From contig NZ_JAQZZL010000003.1 in assembly GCF_028745505.1 (NCBI RefSeq), positions 103,773 through 167,772 on the forward strand: a stretch of DNA of 64,000 bases, written 5' to 3'. Below, in pieces: positions 9,401 to 19,100 of the stretch. The notes under the pieces were generated by a model. It made no database searches, was not told the DNA's origin, and saw only the letters and a list, made by a program, of their open reading frames with translations. Positions within the stretch are counted from its first letter, which is position 1; each line of letters begins with the position of its first letter. The translations under genes and the position numbers were made by a program. The DNA is from Lentisphaera marina. Its GTDB lineage: Bacteria; Verrucomicrobiota; Lentisphaeria; Lentisphaerales; Lentisphaeraceae.

Positions 9401-9731
9401 ACTTTTCTAAAATACCTTCATCGTGCAAAGCGATAGCTGCATTAAGTGCTGTCTGACCACCGAGTGTAGGCAAGACGGCATCAGGGCGCTCGCGCTCAAT
9501 AATTTTTTCTAGGAATTCAGTTGTGAGTGGCTCAATATATGTACGATCAGAAAATTCTGGATCCGTCATAATTGTTGCAGGGTTACTGTTCACTAGAACA
9601 ACTTCGTATCCTTCTTCTCTTAAAGCTTTACAAGCTTGAGTTCCGGAGTAATCAAATTCGCAGGCTTGGCCAATAACAATGGGGCCTGATCCGAGGAGTA
9701 AAATTCTTTTTATGTCATTGCGTTTAGGCAT
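6492..9731 (-). CDS. carB: Carbamoyl-phosphate synthase large subunit
   Basis: Makes carbamoyl phosphate from bicarbonate, ammonia (delivered by CarA) and two ATP, for pyrimidine and arginine synthesis. The 1079-residue length is typical. It has two homologous ATP-grasp halves, each opening with a nucleotide-fold motif (LLLGSGPIVIGQACEFDYS near residue 11; IMIIGGGPNRIGQGIEFDY near 560), and a C-terminal MGS-like allosteric domain containing the YATQGTA motif. carA is not in the window. Upstream is a 262-nt divergent gap shared with the DUF368 gene. Confidence 0.97.
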   Translation of the reverse strand: MPKRNDIKRILLLGSGPIVIGQACEFDYSGTQACKALREEGYEVVLVNSNPATIMTDPEFSDRTYIEPLTTEFLEKIIERERPDAVLPTLGGQTALNAAIALHDEGILEKYNVKMLGATPDVIDKAENRDRFRIAMEKIGLDMPRCRTATTMEECYGVREWLGGRYPLIIRPSFTMGGSGGGIAYNEEDFDHICKTGMDMSPTNEVLIDESILGWKEYEMEVVRDKNDNAIIVCSIENFDAVGVHTGDSITVAPIQTLTDREYQIMRDKSIAVLREIGVETGGSNVQWAICPETGRMVIIEMNPRVSRSSALASKATGFPIAKIAAKLAVGYTLDELQNDITKSTPACFEPSIDYVVTKIPRFTFEKFAGAEDSLTTQMKSVGEVMAIGKTFKQSFQKALRGMELGRFGFGADGKDEPFESLSEEELTNLISVPNSQRVFALRAAFKRGWSVEKLFDVCKIDPWYLGHLEELAAYEDEIKSAGDLEGLKADQLLFRQAKEFGYSDPQIAHILGVKADEVRAARKSIGLTPTYNLVDTCAAEFAAVTPYYYSSYSEINEVRPSSDKKTIMIIGGGPNRIGQGIEFDYCCVHASFALREAGYETIMVNSNPETVSTDYDTSDKLYFEPLTLEDVLAIYEAEECDGAIVQFGGQTPLNLAADLKANGVNVIGTSPESIEQAEDRDFFQKLVTELDIKQPANGIAVNVEQAVAIADRIEYPVLVRPSFVLGGRAMAIVYDESELRKYMETAVDVSDDKPILVDKFLDDAVEVDVDCISDGETSVIGAIMEHVEPAGVHSGDSATCIPSMTLSDEVKDVIREHTYNLAKALKVRGLMNIQYAVQAGEVYIIEVNPRASRTVPYVSKAIGVPMAKYASLVMAGVSLKELGFTQEVDAKYWSVKEAVFPFVRFPGHDVILSPEMKSTGEVMGISDNSGLAFLKAQVMAGNKIPQGGAVFITVMDRDKPKIVSHAKDLVELGYELYATQGTATFLYEQGVKVNALFKISEGQPNTLDLIKDGTIKWIINTPTGSQPRKDEVAMRAAAIMNGIPMTTTIPALASAVSGLKHLGAGKSFGVLSLQEIHS

Positions 9732-9993
9732 CTAGGACTCTCTTAAAATCTAAAAATTAAGGCTTTATCTATATCGAAGCAAATAGAAACTAAGGATCCA
9801 TTTTTGCAAGGTAAATATTTTTTTTTAGAAAGCTTTTTTTATCATCTAGCAAAGTCTTGAAAAAGAATCCCTTAAGTCCTTTATAAAAGCTCATACTCAA
9901 CACCTTCAATATAACAAAAAACCCTAATTATAGGGAGTAAATAATCAGTCCATGATTATATTCAGCAGATCAAATAATGGAGTTTAACAAGAA

Positions 9994-11031
9994 ATGAAAA
10001 TTTTCCTTAAAGGAATGTTAATGGGCACCGCCGATGTGGTCCCAGGTATTAGTGGAGGAACCCTTGCTCTTATAGTCGGGATTTACGAAAGACTTATTAA
10101 CGCTTTAAAGAATCTTTCACCAAAAATCATTATCAATATTCTAAAAACAGTCTTTTCCTGTGGCTCGAAAGAAGGTCGCGAAGCTTTCCTTACGGAATTC
10201 AAAAAAATTGATGGCCTCTTTTTAATGAGCCTAGGTGCAGGCATCCTTACAGCTATCATTGTCGGTAGCAGCTTCATCCCCTACCTTATTATTAATCATA
10301 CCGAATTAACTTTTGCTTGTTTTCTCGGCCTCATCATCCCCTCCATTTTCCTACCCTGGAGTATGATCAAGGAGCGCAAGACCTCTTCATACTTATTTTT
10401 CCTCGTAGGACTGGCGATCACTGTAGGAAGCACATTCGCCGCCAAAGGTGACGTTTCTTCATCACATCAAGTCATTAGCTTTAGCCAAGCAACTTGGATT
10501 TGTTTTAGCTCTGCATTTATTGCGATTTGCGCAATGATCCTCCCTGGTATAAGTGGATCTTTCATCCTCATGCTACTCGGGCAATACATCTTTGTCCTCG
10601 GCTTAGTGACTCGATTAATCTGCAGTATCACTGGTCGTGTATCCGAACGCAAAGCTGAAGCCCTTAGCTTAGTCGAACATTTTTCTAATACTCAAACCAT
10701 CATCCTACTCTGCCTCTTTTCCCTAGGCTGCCTCCTTGGCTTAGGCATCATGAGTCGTGTCATCCACAAAGCCCTCGAAAAATTTCATGATGACACCATG
10801 GCCCTGCTCACCGGAATGATTGCCAGTGCACTCTACGTTTTATGGCCATTCAAAATAAACATGCTAAATCCTGACGGCACTATCCTTGCCAACAAAGGTA
10901 AATGGATTCCTCGGGCCTACAATACCCTCCCAGATTTTGCCTCTAAGACCTTTATCCAAGCCATCATTATCTTCACTTTGAGTCTAAGCCTCTCCTATTT
11001 CCTTATAAAGAAAGGTAACAAGGCCCAATAA
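9994..11031 (+). CDS. DUF368 membrane protein (PopT-type polyprenyl-phosphate translocase)
   Basis: 345-residue polytopic membrane protein. Two internal copies of a PGISG motif (VVPGISGGT near residue 17 and ILPGISGSF near 184) match the inverted-repeat design of DUF368. Characterised DUF368 members (PopT) return undecaprenyl phosphate across the cytoplasmic membrane for reuse in wall synthesis. That role would suit the wall genes elsewhere in the window, but is assigned by family only. It is divergent from carB and convergent with ilvD. GGAG precedes the ATG at a rather long distance. Confidence 0.85.
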   Translation: MKIFLKGMLMGTADVVPGISGGTLALIVGIYERLINALKNLSPKIIINILKTVFSCGSKEGREAFLTEFKKIDGLFLMSLGAGILTAIIVGSSFIPYLIINHTELTFACFLGLIIPSIFLPWSMIKERKTSSYLFFLVGLAITVGSTFAAKGDVSSSHQVISFSQATWICFSSAFIAICAMILPGISGSFILMLLGQYIFVLGLVTRLICSITGRVSERKAEALSLVEHFSNTQTIILLCLFSLGCLLGLGIMSRVIHKALEKFHDDTMALLTGMIASALYVLWPFKINMLNPDGTILANKGKWIPRAYNTLPDFASKTFIQAIIIFTLSLSLSYFLIKKGNKAQ

Positions 11032-11062
11032 AAAAAGAGATCCATTTCTGAATCTCCTTTTT
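11031..11062. terminator. Weak bidirectional terminator between the DUF368 gene and ilvD
   Basis: A6-GAGAT (11031-11041) pairs imperfectly with ATCTC-C-TTTTT (11052-11062), with one bulged C and a 10-nt loop. It lies between convergent stops and has A/T runs on both sides. The core stem is short, so strength is uncertain. Confidence 0.4.
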
Positions 11063-11082
11063 AGTAATGATGTTTTTAAGCT

Positions 11083-12930
11083 TTAGTTAAAACCATCTAA
11101 ACTTCTTACCGCACCCTTATCCGCTGATGTTGCCATCACCGCATAAGCCTGGAGTGCTTTAGAAACCGTACGCTTACGGCTCACGGGTTTCCAAGCTTTT
11201 TCAGAAGCGTTCATTGCGACTCGACGAGCTTCAAGCTCTTCATCTGAAATAGCAATGTCAATTGTGCGGTTTGGAATATCAATATTGATGATGTCACCCT
11301 CTTCAATCAAACCAATTGCACCACCCGAAGCTGCCTCAGGTGAAACGTGACCAATTGAGAGACCTGAAGTACCGCCGGAGAAACGGCCATCAGTAATGAG
11401 TGCACAATCTTTACCTAAACCGCGTGATTTGAGGTAAGTTGTTGGGTAGAGCATCTCCTGCATACCAGGACCGCCTTTAGGACCTTCATAACGAATAACT
11501 ACTACATCACCCTTAACAACTTTATCAGCGAGAATTGCACTTACAGCTTCATCTTGGCTTTCAAAAACTCTTGCTGGACCTGAGAACTTCCAGATTGACT
11601 CATCAACACCAGCAGTTTTAACGATGCAGCCATCTAAAGCGATATTACCAAAGAGAACACCTAAACCACCATCCTGTGAATACGCATTTTCTATACTGCG
11701 GATACAGCCATTTTCACGATCGTCATCCAATGAATCGTAACGGCAGTCTTGACTAAAAGCTGTCTGAGTAGGAATACCGGCAGGGCCAGCGCGGAAAAAT
11801 TCTTTTACTGCCTGATCTTTCGTGGTGATGATATCATAATTCTCAATAGCCTCGCCAAGGGTTGAAGTGTGAACTGTAGGAACATCTGTATTTAAAAGTC
11901 CTGCACGCTTTAACTCTCCAAGTAAAGCAAAGATACCACCCGCACGGTGAACATCTTCCATGTGGTAGTGCTGAACAGCAGGAGCTACTTTACTGAGGTT
12001 GGGAACATTTCTTGAAAGCTTATCAATATCTTCCATTGTGAAATCAACACCAGCTTCTTGAGCTGCAGCTAAAATGTGAAGAACTGTATTTGTCGAACCA
12101 CCCATGGCGATATCGAGCGTCATGGCATTTTGGAAAGCCTCAAAAGTCGCAACAGAACGCGGAAGTACTGAGTCATCAAACTTCTCGTAGTAGCGCTTGG
12201 TGATATCAACAATCAATTCACCCGCTCTCAAAAAGAGTTGCTTACGATCTGCGTGGGTCGCAAGCGTCGAACCATTACCAGGAAGTGAAAGACCTAGAGC
12301 TTCAGTTAAGCAGTTCATTGAGTTTGCTGTGAACATACCTGAGCAAGAACCACAAGTTGGGCAAGCTGAACGTTCATAATTAAGCGCATCTTCATCACTT
12401 ACATTGCGGTCAGCACCAGCAATCATTGCATCTACTAAATCAGTAGCATGCTCTGTACCATCAGCGAGTTTAGTTTTACCAGCTTCCATTGGGCCTCCAG
12501 ACACAAAAACAGCAGGGATATTCAAACGCATCGCCGCCATAAGCATACCAGGAGTAATCTTATCGCAGTTGGATATACAAACAATAGCGTCGGCCTTGTG
12601 ACCATTAACCATATACTCAACTGAGTCGGCAATAATCTCACGTGATGGCAAACTGTAAAGCATACCGTCATGCCCCATCGCAATACCATCATCAATAGCA
12701 ATAGTGTTAAATTCTTTGGCTACACCACCGTGCTTTTCAATTTCTCTAGCCACTAACTGGCCCATATCTTTCAAGTGTACGTGACCTGGAACGAATTGAG
12801 TAAATGAGTTAACAACAGCAATGATTGGCTTACCAAAATCCTCATCTGTCATTCCCGTTGCACGCCAAAGTGCTCTTGCACCTGCCATATTGCGACCTTC
12901 TGTCGTCGTTTTAGAGCGATAATTACCCAT
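11083..12930 (-). CDS. ilvD: Dihydroxy-acid dehydratase
   Basis: Fe-S enzyme of valine, isoleucine and leucine synthesis, converting 2,3-dihydroxy-3-methyl acids to 2-oxo acids. The 615 residues match the longer E. coli-like IlvD. Visible motifs are the cluster-ligand segments SNCDKITPGM and CPTCGSCSGMFTANS, and GRFSGGTSGLSIGHVSPEAA near the C-terminus. AAGG lies 12 nt before the ATG. It is divergent from the nitrite reductase operon and stands alone. Confidence 0.97.
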   Translation of the reverse strand: MGNYRSKTTTEGRNMAGARALWRATGMTDEDFGKPIIAVVNSFTQFVPGHVHLKDMGQLVAREIEKHGGVAKEFNTIAIDDGIAMGHDGMLYSLPSREIIADSVEYMVNGHKADAIVCISNCDKITPGMLMAAMRLNIPAVFVSGGPMEAGKTKLADGTEHATDLVDAMIAGADRNVSDEDALNYERSACPTCGSCSGMFTANSMNCLTEALGLSLPGNGSTLATHADRKQLFLRAGELIVDITKRYYEKFDDSVLPRSVATFEAFQNAMTLDIAMGGSTNTVLHILAAAQEAGVDFTMEDIDKLSRNVPNLSKVAPAVQHYHMEDVHRAGGIFALLGELKRAGLLNTDVPTVHTSTLGEAIENYDIITTKDQAVKEFFRAGPAGIPTQTAFSQDCRYDSLDDDRENGCIRSIENAYSQDGGLGVLFGNIALDGCIVKTAGVDESIWKFSGPARVFESQDEAVSAILADKVVKGDVVVIRYEGPKGGPGMQEMLYPTTYLKSRGLGKDCALITDGRFSGGTSGLSIGHVSPEAASGGAIGLIEEGDIINIDIPNRTIDIAISDEELEARRVAMNASEKAWKPVSRKRTVSKALQAYAVMATSADKGAVRSLDGFN

Positions 12931-13287
12931 GTCTTAATACCTTATATATAATATACTTTAATCTGCCCCTATTTTATCGCGCCTTATTACTTACTCAATT
13001 CACCGCGATCATTTTTTGTCTATTTTAGATAGTTTATCTAATGTTTTGAAGATGGGAGCTTAATTAAGTCAAAAAGATACCTATTTCGTATTTAATAAAA
13101 ATAGTTTACATAATTGTAATTAAATGATATAAATATCATTTTTTACGTCATTTTTACTCTTAGTATAACTTTTTTATCGAAAAATGGCTTGGAAAATAAT
13201 TCCTCATAACTACTTTCGATACGTAAATAGAAAATTTAATGAAGTTAATTACGAATTTGTAATAACTTAAAAATGCAGGTAAGTAAA
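12931..13287. promoter_or_regulatory. Divergent ilvD / nirB regulatory region with a palindrome
   Basis: This AT-rich 340-nt gap must hold promoters for ilvD (minus) and the nirB operon (plus). The clearest element is a perfect inverted repeat, AAATGATAT-AA-ATATCATTT, at 13122-13141, a plausible dimer operator about 150 nt before nirB. TATATT-rich sequence just upstream of ilvD could be its -10. I found no sigma-54 promoter (TGGC-N-TTGC) and no FNR box, because the half-site spacing is 6 rather than 4. Confidence 0.4.
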
Positions 13288-15798
13288 ATGAAAGAACAAA
13301 TTGTTGTTATTGGTAATGGCATGGTCGGTTACAAATTTTGTGAGCGACTCCTCGAAAAAGACACACAGAAAAAATTTCAAATCACAAGTTTTTGCGAAGA
13401 GCCTCGCCCGGCTTATGACCGCGTTCACCTATCCTCTTACTTTGACGGTAAGAGCGCTGACGATCTTCTCATGGCAAAAATCGAATGGTACGAAGACAAC
13501 GGCATCACTCTCCATCTCGGCGATAAAGCGACTATCATTGATCGCAAAGCCAAGCTCGTTACTTCTTCTAAAGGCTTAACAATCCCCTACGACAAACTCA
13601 TTCTCGCCACTGGCTCCGACGCTTTTGTCCCTCCCGTTCCAGGCATCGACAAAGAAGGCGTATTTGTCTACAGAACTATTGAAGACCTCGAAGACATGCT
13701 CGAATACTCTAAAAAAGTAAAAACTTGTGCTGTCATTGGTGGTGGTCTTCTCGGACTTGAAGCTGCGAAAGCCGCACAAGATATGGGACTAGAAACAGAA
13801 GTCGTGGAATTTGCACCTCGCCTCATGCCTAGACAGGTTGACGAAGAAGGTGGCGAAATGCTCAAAAACCTTATCGAATCTCGCGGCATTAAAGTTAATT
13901 GCAGTAAAGCCACTTCAAATATTGCTGGTGAAGGCAAAGTAACTGCCATGGAATTTGCTGATGACAGCAAAATTGAAACTGAAATGATCATTGTTTCAGC
14001 TGGTATTCGTCCTCGTGATGAAATCGCTCGCGAAGCTGGACTCACTTTAGGCCCACGTGGTGGCATCCTCGTCAATGATCAACTCAAAACATCTGATGAA
14101 GACATTTACGCTATTGGTGAATGTGCGCTTTACAATAATATGATTTACGGTCTCGTAGCCCCAGGTTACGCCATGGCCGATGCCGTAACGGAACAACTTC
14201 TTGGTCGCGACGCTGAATTCAAAGGTGCCGACATGTCGACTAAACTCAAACTTCTCGGTACTGACGTAGCAAGTTTTGGTGATATCGATCCACAAGGAGT
14301 GGCAGTTAAACACTTAAAATTCAATAACCCTCACTCAGGCGTCTACAAAAAGATTGTCGTTTCTGAAGACGGTCAAAAGCTCTTAGGTGGCGTTCTCGTT
14401 GGTGATGCTGAAGAATACGGTACCCTCCTACAAATCTACCAAAATGGTATGAAACTCCCTGAAGACCCAATGTCCCTCATTTTGCCGGCGAATGATGATG
14501 CCCAAACTGGCATTGGCATTGGTGACCTCCCTGATACAGCACAAATTTGTTCTTGCGAAAACGTTACAAAAGGCGATGTTTGCAAAGCTATTGAAGAAGG
14601 CGCTTGTAGTGTAGGCGAACTTAAATCATGTACAAAAGCAGGTACTGGTTGCGGTGGTTGTATGCCACTTCTCACTGACCTCTTCAAGCACCAAATGGCT
14701 GAATCTGGTGTTGAAGTTTCTAATGCACTCTGTGATCACTTTGATATGTCTCGTTCTGAAATGTATGAACTCGTCCGTAAAACAGGTATTGATAACTACG
14801 CCACACTTCTTGCTAAGCACGGAAAAGGTATTGGTTGCGAAGTCTGCAAACCAACTGCAGCTTCGATTTTCGCCTCTGTCTTCAACCGCCCTATTCTCGA
14901 ACACGCTCCCTTACAGGATACAAACGACATCTACTTAGCTAACATCCAAAAAGATGGTACTTACTCAGTCATCCCACGTATCCCAGGTGGAGAAATCACT
15001 CCTGACAAACTCATTGTTATCGGGCAAGTGGCTAAAGACTTTAACCTCTACACAAAGATTACTGGTGGCCAACGCGTTGACCTTCTCGGTGCTCGCTTAA
15101 ATGACCTCCCTAAAATCTGGCAGATCCTCGTAGATGCTGGCTTCGAATCAGGTCACGCTTATGGTAAATCTCTCAGAACAGTAAAATCATGCGTCGGCGA
15201 AACCTGGTGTCGTTACGGTGTGGGCGATTCAACTTCACTTGCGATCCGCGTTGAAGAACGTTACCGTGGTTTGCGTTCTCCGCACAAACTTAAATCTGCA
15301 GTATCTGGCTGTACTCGTGAATGTGCTGAAGCTCAAAGTAAAGACTTTGGTATCATTGCAACTGAAAAAGGCTGGAACCTCTACGTCTGCGGTAATGGTG
15401 GTATGAAGCCACGTCACGCTGACCTACTTGCAGCTGACCTCGACGAAGAAACGCTAATCAAATATATCGACCGCTTCCTCATGTACTACATCAAAACGGC
15501 AGAACGTCTCGAGCGTACCTCTACATGGATGACCAAACTCGAAGGTGGCTTAGATTTCCTCAAAGATGTTGTCATTAACGATAGCTTGGGTATTAACGAG
15601 GAGCTAGAAGCCCAAATGCAACACGTGGTCAACACTTATGAATGCGAATGGAAGAACGCCATTAACGACCCAGTGAAAATGAAGCGATTCACTCACTTTA
15701 ACAACTCAGAAGCTCAAGATGAAACAGTTGAGTTTGTCCTCGAACGCGATCAAATTCGCCCAGCAAACGAAACTGAAAAAATTCACGTCACAATTTAA
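13288..15798 (+). CDS. nirB: Assimilatory nitrite reductase [NAD(P)H] large subunit
   Basis: Reduces nitrite to ammonium with six electrons from NAD(P)H. Domains in order: FAD/NAD(P) reductase (residues 1-400, IGNGMVGYKF), BFD-type 2Fe-2S (about 420-468, CSCENV...CTKAGTGCGGC), a second partial BFD-like segment (GCEVCKP), then ferredoxin-like and sirohaem domains. The sirohaem/4Fe-4S cysteines are all present: C-x5-C at 635 and 641, C-x3-C at 675 and 679. I prefer the ATG at 13288, which has AGG 8 nt upstream, over an in-frame ATG at 13273 with no SD. First gene of the nitrate operon. Confidence 0.95.
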   Translation: MKEQIVVIGNGMVGYKFCERLLEKDTQKKFQITSFCEEPRPAYDRVHLSSYFDGKSADDLLMAKIEWYEDNGITLHLGDKATIIDRKAKLVTSSKGLTIPYDKLILATGSDAFVPPVPGIDKEGVFVYRTIEDLEDMLEYSKKVKTCAVIGGGLLGLEAAKAAQDMGLETEVVEFAPRLMPRQVDEEGGEMLKNLIESRGIKVNCSKATSNIAGEGKVTAMEFADDSKIETEMIIVSAGIRPRDEIAREAGLTLGPRGGILVNDQLKTSDEDIYAIGECALYNNMIYGLVAPGYAMADAVTEQLLGRDAEFKGADMSTKLKLLGTDVASFGDIDPQGVAVKHLKFNNPHSGVYKKIVVSEDGQKLLGGVLVGDAEEYGTLLQIYQNGMKLPEDPMSLILPANDDAQTGIGIGDLPDTAQICSCENVTKGDVCKAIEEGACSVGELKSCTKAGTGCGGCMPLLTDLFKHQMAESGVEVSNALCDHFDMSRSEMYELVRKTGIDNYATLLAKHGKGIGCEVCKPTAASIFASVFNRPILEHAPLQDTNDIYLANIQKDGTYSVIPRIPGGEITPDKLIVIGQVAKDFNLYTKITGGQRVDLLGARLNDLPKIWQILVDAGFESGHAYGKSLRTVKSCVGETWCRYGVGDSTSLAIRVEERYRGLRSPHKLKSAVSGCTRECAEAQSKDFGIIATEKGWNLYVCGNGGMKPRHADLLAADLDEETLIKYIDRFLMYYIKTAERLERTSTWMTKLEGGLDFLKDVVINDSLGINEELEAQMQHVVNTYECEWKNAINDPVKMKRFTHFNNSEAQDETVEFVLERDQIRPANETEKIHVTI

Positions 15799-15809
15799 GG
15801 AAAAATTTC

Positions 15810-16142
15810 ATGTACACTCAATGGCACCCCGTAGGTAAAACTACTGACTTCCCCCAAGATTTGGGAACCAATGTAAAAGTTAACGATAAGCAAATCGCCA
15901 TCTATCATCTCACTGATGGTCACTGGTACGCAGTACAAAACTTATGCCCTCACCAAAAGCGCATGGTTTTATCTAGAGGTTTAGTGGGCGGAGACTTTGA
16001 AAAACCCACAGTTATCTGTCCTTTACACAAACGCGCTTTTAGCCTAAAAGATGGCCAACTTGTGAGCGATAATAAGGATTGCGACAACATCAAGACTTAC
16101 CCTGTTAAGCTCGAGAACGACCTAATCCTAATAGAAGTCTAA
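15810..16142 (+). CDS. nirD: Nitrite reductase small subunit, Rieske-type
   Basis: 110-residue partner of NirB, 11 nt downstream. It has the Rieske ferredoxin fold. Unlike the E. coli NirD I recall, which lacks cluster ligands, this one keeps C-x-H (46-48) and C-x2-H (70-73), the pattern that binds a Rieske 2Fe-2S cluster. It may therefore carry electrons rather than only stabilise the complex; that is inference. AAGG stands upstream of the ATG. Confidence 0.9.
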   Translation: MYTQWHPVGKTTDFPQDLGTNVKVNDKQIAIYHLTDGHWYAVQNLCPHQKRMVLSRGLVGGDFEKPTVICPLHKRAFSLKDGQLVSDNKDCDNIKTYPVKLENDLILIEV

Positions 16143-16149
16143 ACTTAAA

Positions 16150-16164
16150 GGGCGCTGAGCGCCC
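16150..16164 (+). other. GC-rich intercistronic hairpin before the nitrate reductase gene
   Basis: GGGCGC-TGA-GCGCCC is a perfect 6-bp all-GC stem with a 3-nt loop. It sits 7 nt after the nirD stop and touches the first possible ATG of the next gene. It lacks a U tract, so it is not a terminator. It could protect the 3' end of an upstream mRNA segment or affect initiation. Confidence 0.6.
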
Positions 16165-16177
16165 AATGAGATGGAAA

Positions 16178-19100
16178 ATGAAAAACTGTAAAACAACCTG
16201 CTCTTATTGCGGTGTTGGATGTGGTATTTCTTTAACAAAAGACAAAGATAACTTCCTCGAGCTCGAAGGAAACGAGCAGTACCCCGTTAATGGGGGTATG
16301 CTCTGCTCCAAGGGAATGAATTTACACAATGTCGTCATGGACAAAAGCGACCGTTTGCTAGAACCGCAAATGCGTACGGCTAAACACCACCCCATGCAGA
16401 AAGTCAATTGGGAAAGTGCCATGACACGTGCGGCAGCAGTCTTTAAATCTATCATAAAGAAATACGGCTCCGATTCAGTGGGACTGTACGTATCTGGTCA
16501 ACTTTTGACGGAAGAATACTACTTAGCCAATAAGCTCACCAAAGGTTTCCTCGGCACCAACAATATCGATACAAATTCACGTTTGTGTATGAGTTCTGCC
16601 GTCGTTGGTTATAAAAAAACTATTGGTGACGATGCTCCTCCCATTTCCTACGACGATATTGAAGAGAGTGATTGCTTTTTTATTGCTGGGGCTAATCCAG
16701 CCTGGTGTCACCCCATACTTTTCCGTCGTATAGAGAAAAGAAAAGAACAATTTCCCGATGCCAAAATCATTGTCGTCGACCCCCGTAAAACACAAAGTGC
16801 TGAAATGGCGGACCTGCATCTGCCCCTTATTCCAGGCACAGATGTCTACCTCTTTAATGCCATCGCAAAACTTCTCGTACAATATGGTGCGGTGGATTAT
16901 CATTTCTTAGAGAATCATTGTAATGGTGGACATCAACTACTCGAGTTTCTCAAAGACATTGACCTCTTTGAATCCGCTAAGAACTGTGGCCTTGAACTCA
17001 ACTTAATTGAGCAAGCCGCAAAAATGATTGCTGAATCCAAAAGCTTACTCTCCATGTGGACCATGGGCTTAAATCAAAGCTCCATTGGAACAAATAAAAA
17101 CTTAGCACTCATCAACCTCAATTTACTAACAGGCCGCATTGGCAAAGCCGGAAGTGGTCCATTTTCACTCACTGGTCAACCCAACGCCATGGGAGGACGC
17201 GAAGTCGGCGGCCTCTCCAACCTGCTAGCTGCCCATCACGACCTCGCTAACCCTGTTCATTGTAATAAAGTCGCCAATTACTGGGGTTGCGGGTCGGTTT
17301 CTTCTCAGCCAGGTCTAACTGCGACAGAGATGATTGATGCACTTGAAGATGGTCGCCTAAAAGCCGTCTGGATCATTTGTACCAATCCCGCTGTCAGTTT
17401 ACCTGATCTTGAAAAAGTCGAACGCGCTTACAAAAAAGCTAAGTTTGTCATGGTGTCTGATATTTCATCAAAATCAGACACCTTAAAATTTGCCGACATG
17501 ATTCTCCCCGCCGCTGGCTGGGCAGAGAAAGAAGGCACTATGACTAACTCCGAGCGTCGCATTTCATATTTGCCCAAGCTTATTGAGCCCCCTGGAAACG
17601 CCCGTCCTGACGTAGACATACTCATGCATTTTGCTCAAAAAATGGGCTTCGAAAAAGCATTTACTTATCCCAATGCCGAAAGTATTTTCAATGAACACAG
17701 AGAGCTCACTCGTGGAACAAACATCGACATCTGTGGAGTTTCTTACAAACGCTTAAAACAGCAGTCTATCCAATGGCCCTGCCCAAGTGAAGATCACCCA
17801 GGAACGCCACGTCTATTCGAAGATTTTAAATTCTTCACCAGTGATAAACGCGCCAAAGTTCACGTCGTTGAAGCCCCTCACAAATCAGAAAAAACAAACT
17901 CTGACTTCCCACTAATCCTTACTACTGGTCGCGTCCGTGATCAATGGCACACAATGACTCGCACGGGAAAAGTTCAACGCCTCAATCAACATATTCCAGC
18001 ACCAAAACTCGAAATTCACCCCGATGATGCGCAGAGAATCGGACTTAATCATGGAGAGAATGCCGAAATCACTAGTCGCCGCTCTTCTGTTATTGTTGCC
18101 TGCCAAATCACTGACTCCATACGTCCAGGAACCGTCTTCCTACCCATGCACTGGGGATATATTGATGGCTCAAAAAAAGCTCGTGCCAATAATCTCACTT
18201 CCGACTTAGTCGATCCTATCTCAAAAGAACCCGATTTTAAGTACTCTGCTGTTCAAGTTCGTGCTCTAGCCAAGAAGAAACGTAAAATAGTTTTGGTTGG
18301 TGCGGGTGCTGCAGCACTAGAATTTATTCATAGCTACCGCAAAACAAACCAAGAAGATGAAGTTCATGTATTTGGTCGTGAACCCCACCTCTTCTATAAT
18401 CGTGTCATGCTCCCAGATTACATCAATGATGAAAAGAGCTGGGAAGCTATTCTTTTATCAGAGAAGCAAGAACTCGAAAAACTCAAAATCACCTACCACG
18501 AAGGGACGGCTATTGATAAAATTGAGCGCAAGAATCAAACTATTATCGATAGCAAAGGCCTAAGCCATACTTACGACACTCTCATTTTAGCAACGGGCAG
18601 TCGCCCAACACAAACCATGCAAACACCCAAAGACATGCAGGGCTTTTTTGGTTTGCGTACTCGACGCGACGCCGATCGCATTAAATCTTATCTCAAAGAT
18701 GGTGGCAAAGCTGTTATCATCGGCGGTGGACTCCTTGGACTCGAACTTGCAGGTTCATTGGCTTCGCTAGGAATAGAAGTCACTATTATCCAACGTTCTT
18801 CACGCCTCATGCGTGGTCAACTCGATGATACGGGCAGCGACATTTTAAACGATGAAATTGTCAATCGCAACATCGATATACTTTACAATGATGAAGTCGC
18901 TAATTTTGTTGGCGATAGCCACCTAAAAGCGATAGAGCTCAAATCCGGCAAGAAACTCGCTTGCGATGCACTCTTCTTTGCCGCTGGAATAAAACCCAAT
19001 ATTGAAATTGGCCAAGACGCTGGTTTAAAATGTGATCGTGGGATCATTGTCAACGATCAATTGCTAAGCTCTGATCCAAATATTTTTGCCATGGGAGAAA

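Noticed and set aside
13180..13220. Sigma-54 promoter before nirB (ATGGCTTGG...)
   Set aside because: Only TGGC matches; the TTGC half at the fixed spacing is missing.
13668..14075. Minus-strand open frame of 135 codons opposite nirB
   Set aside because: Ser/Arg-rich translation typical of an antisense shadow; nirB is unambiguous here.
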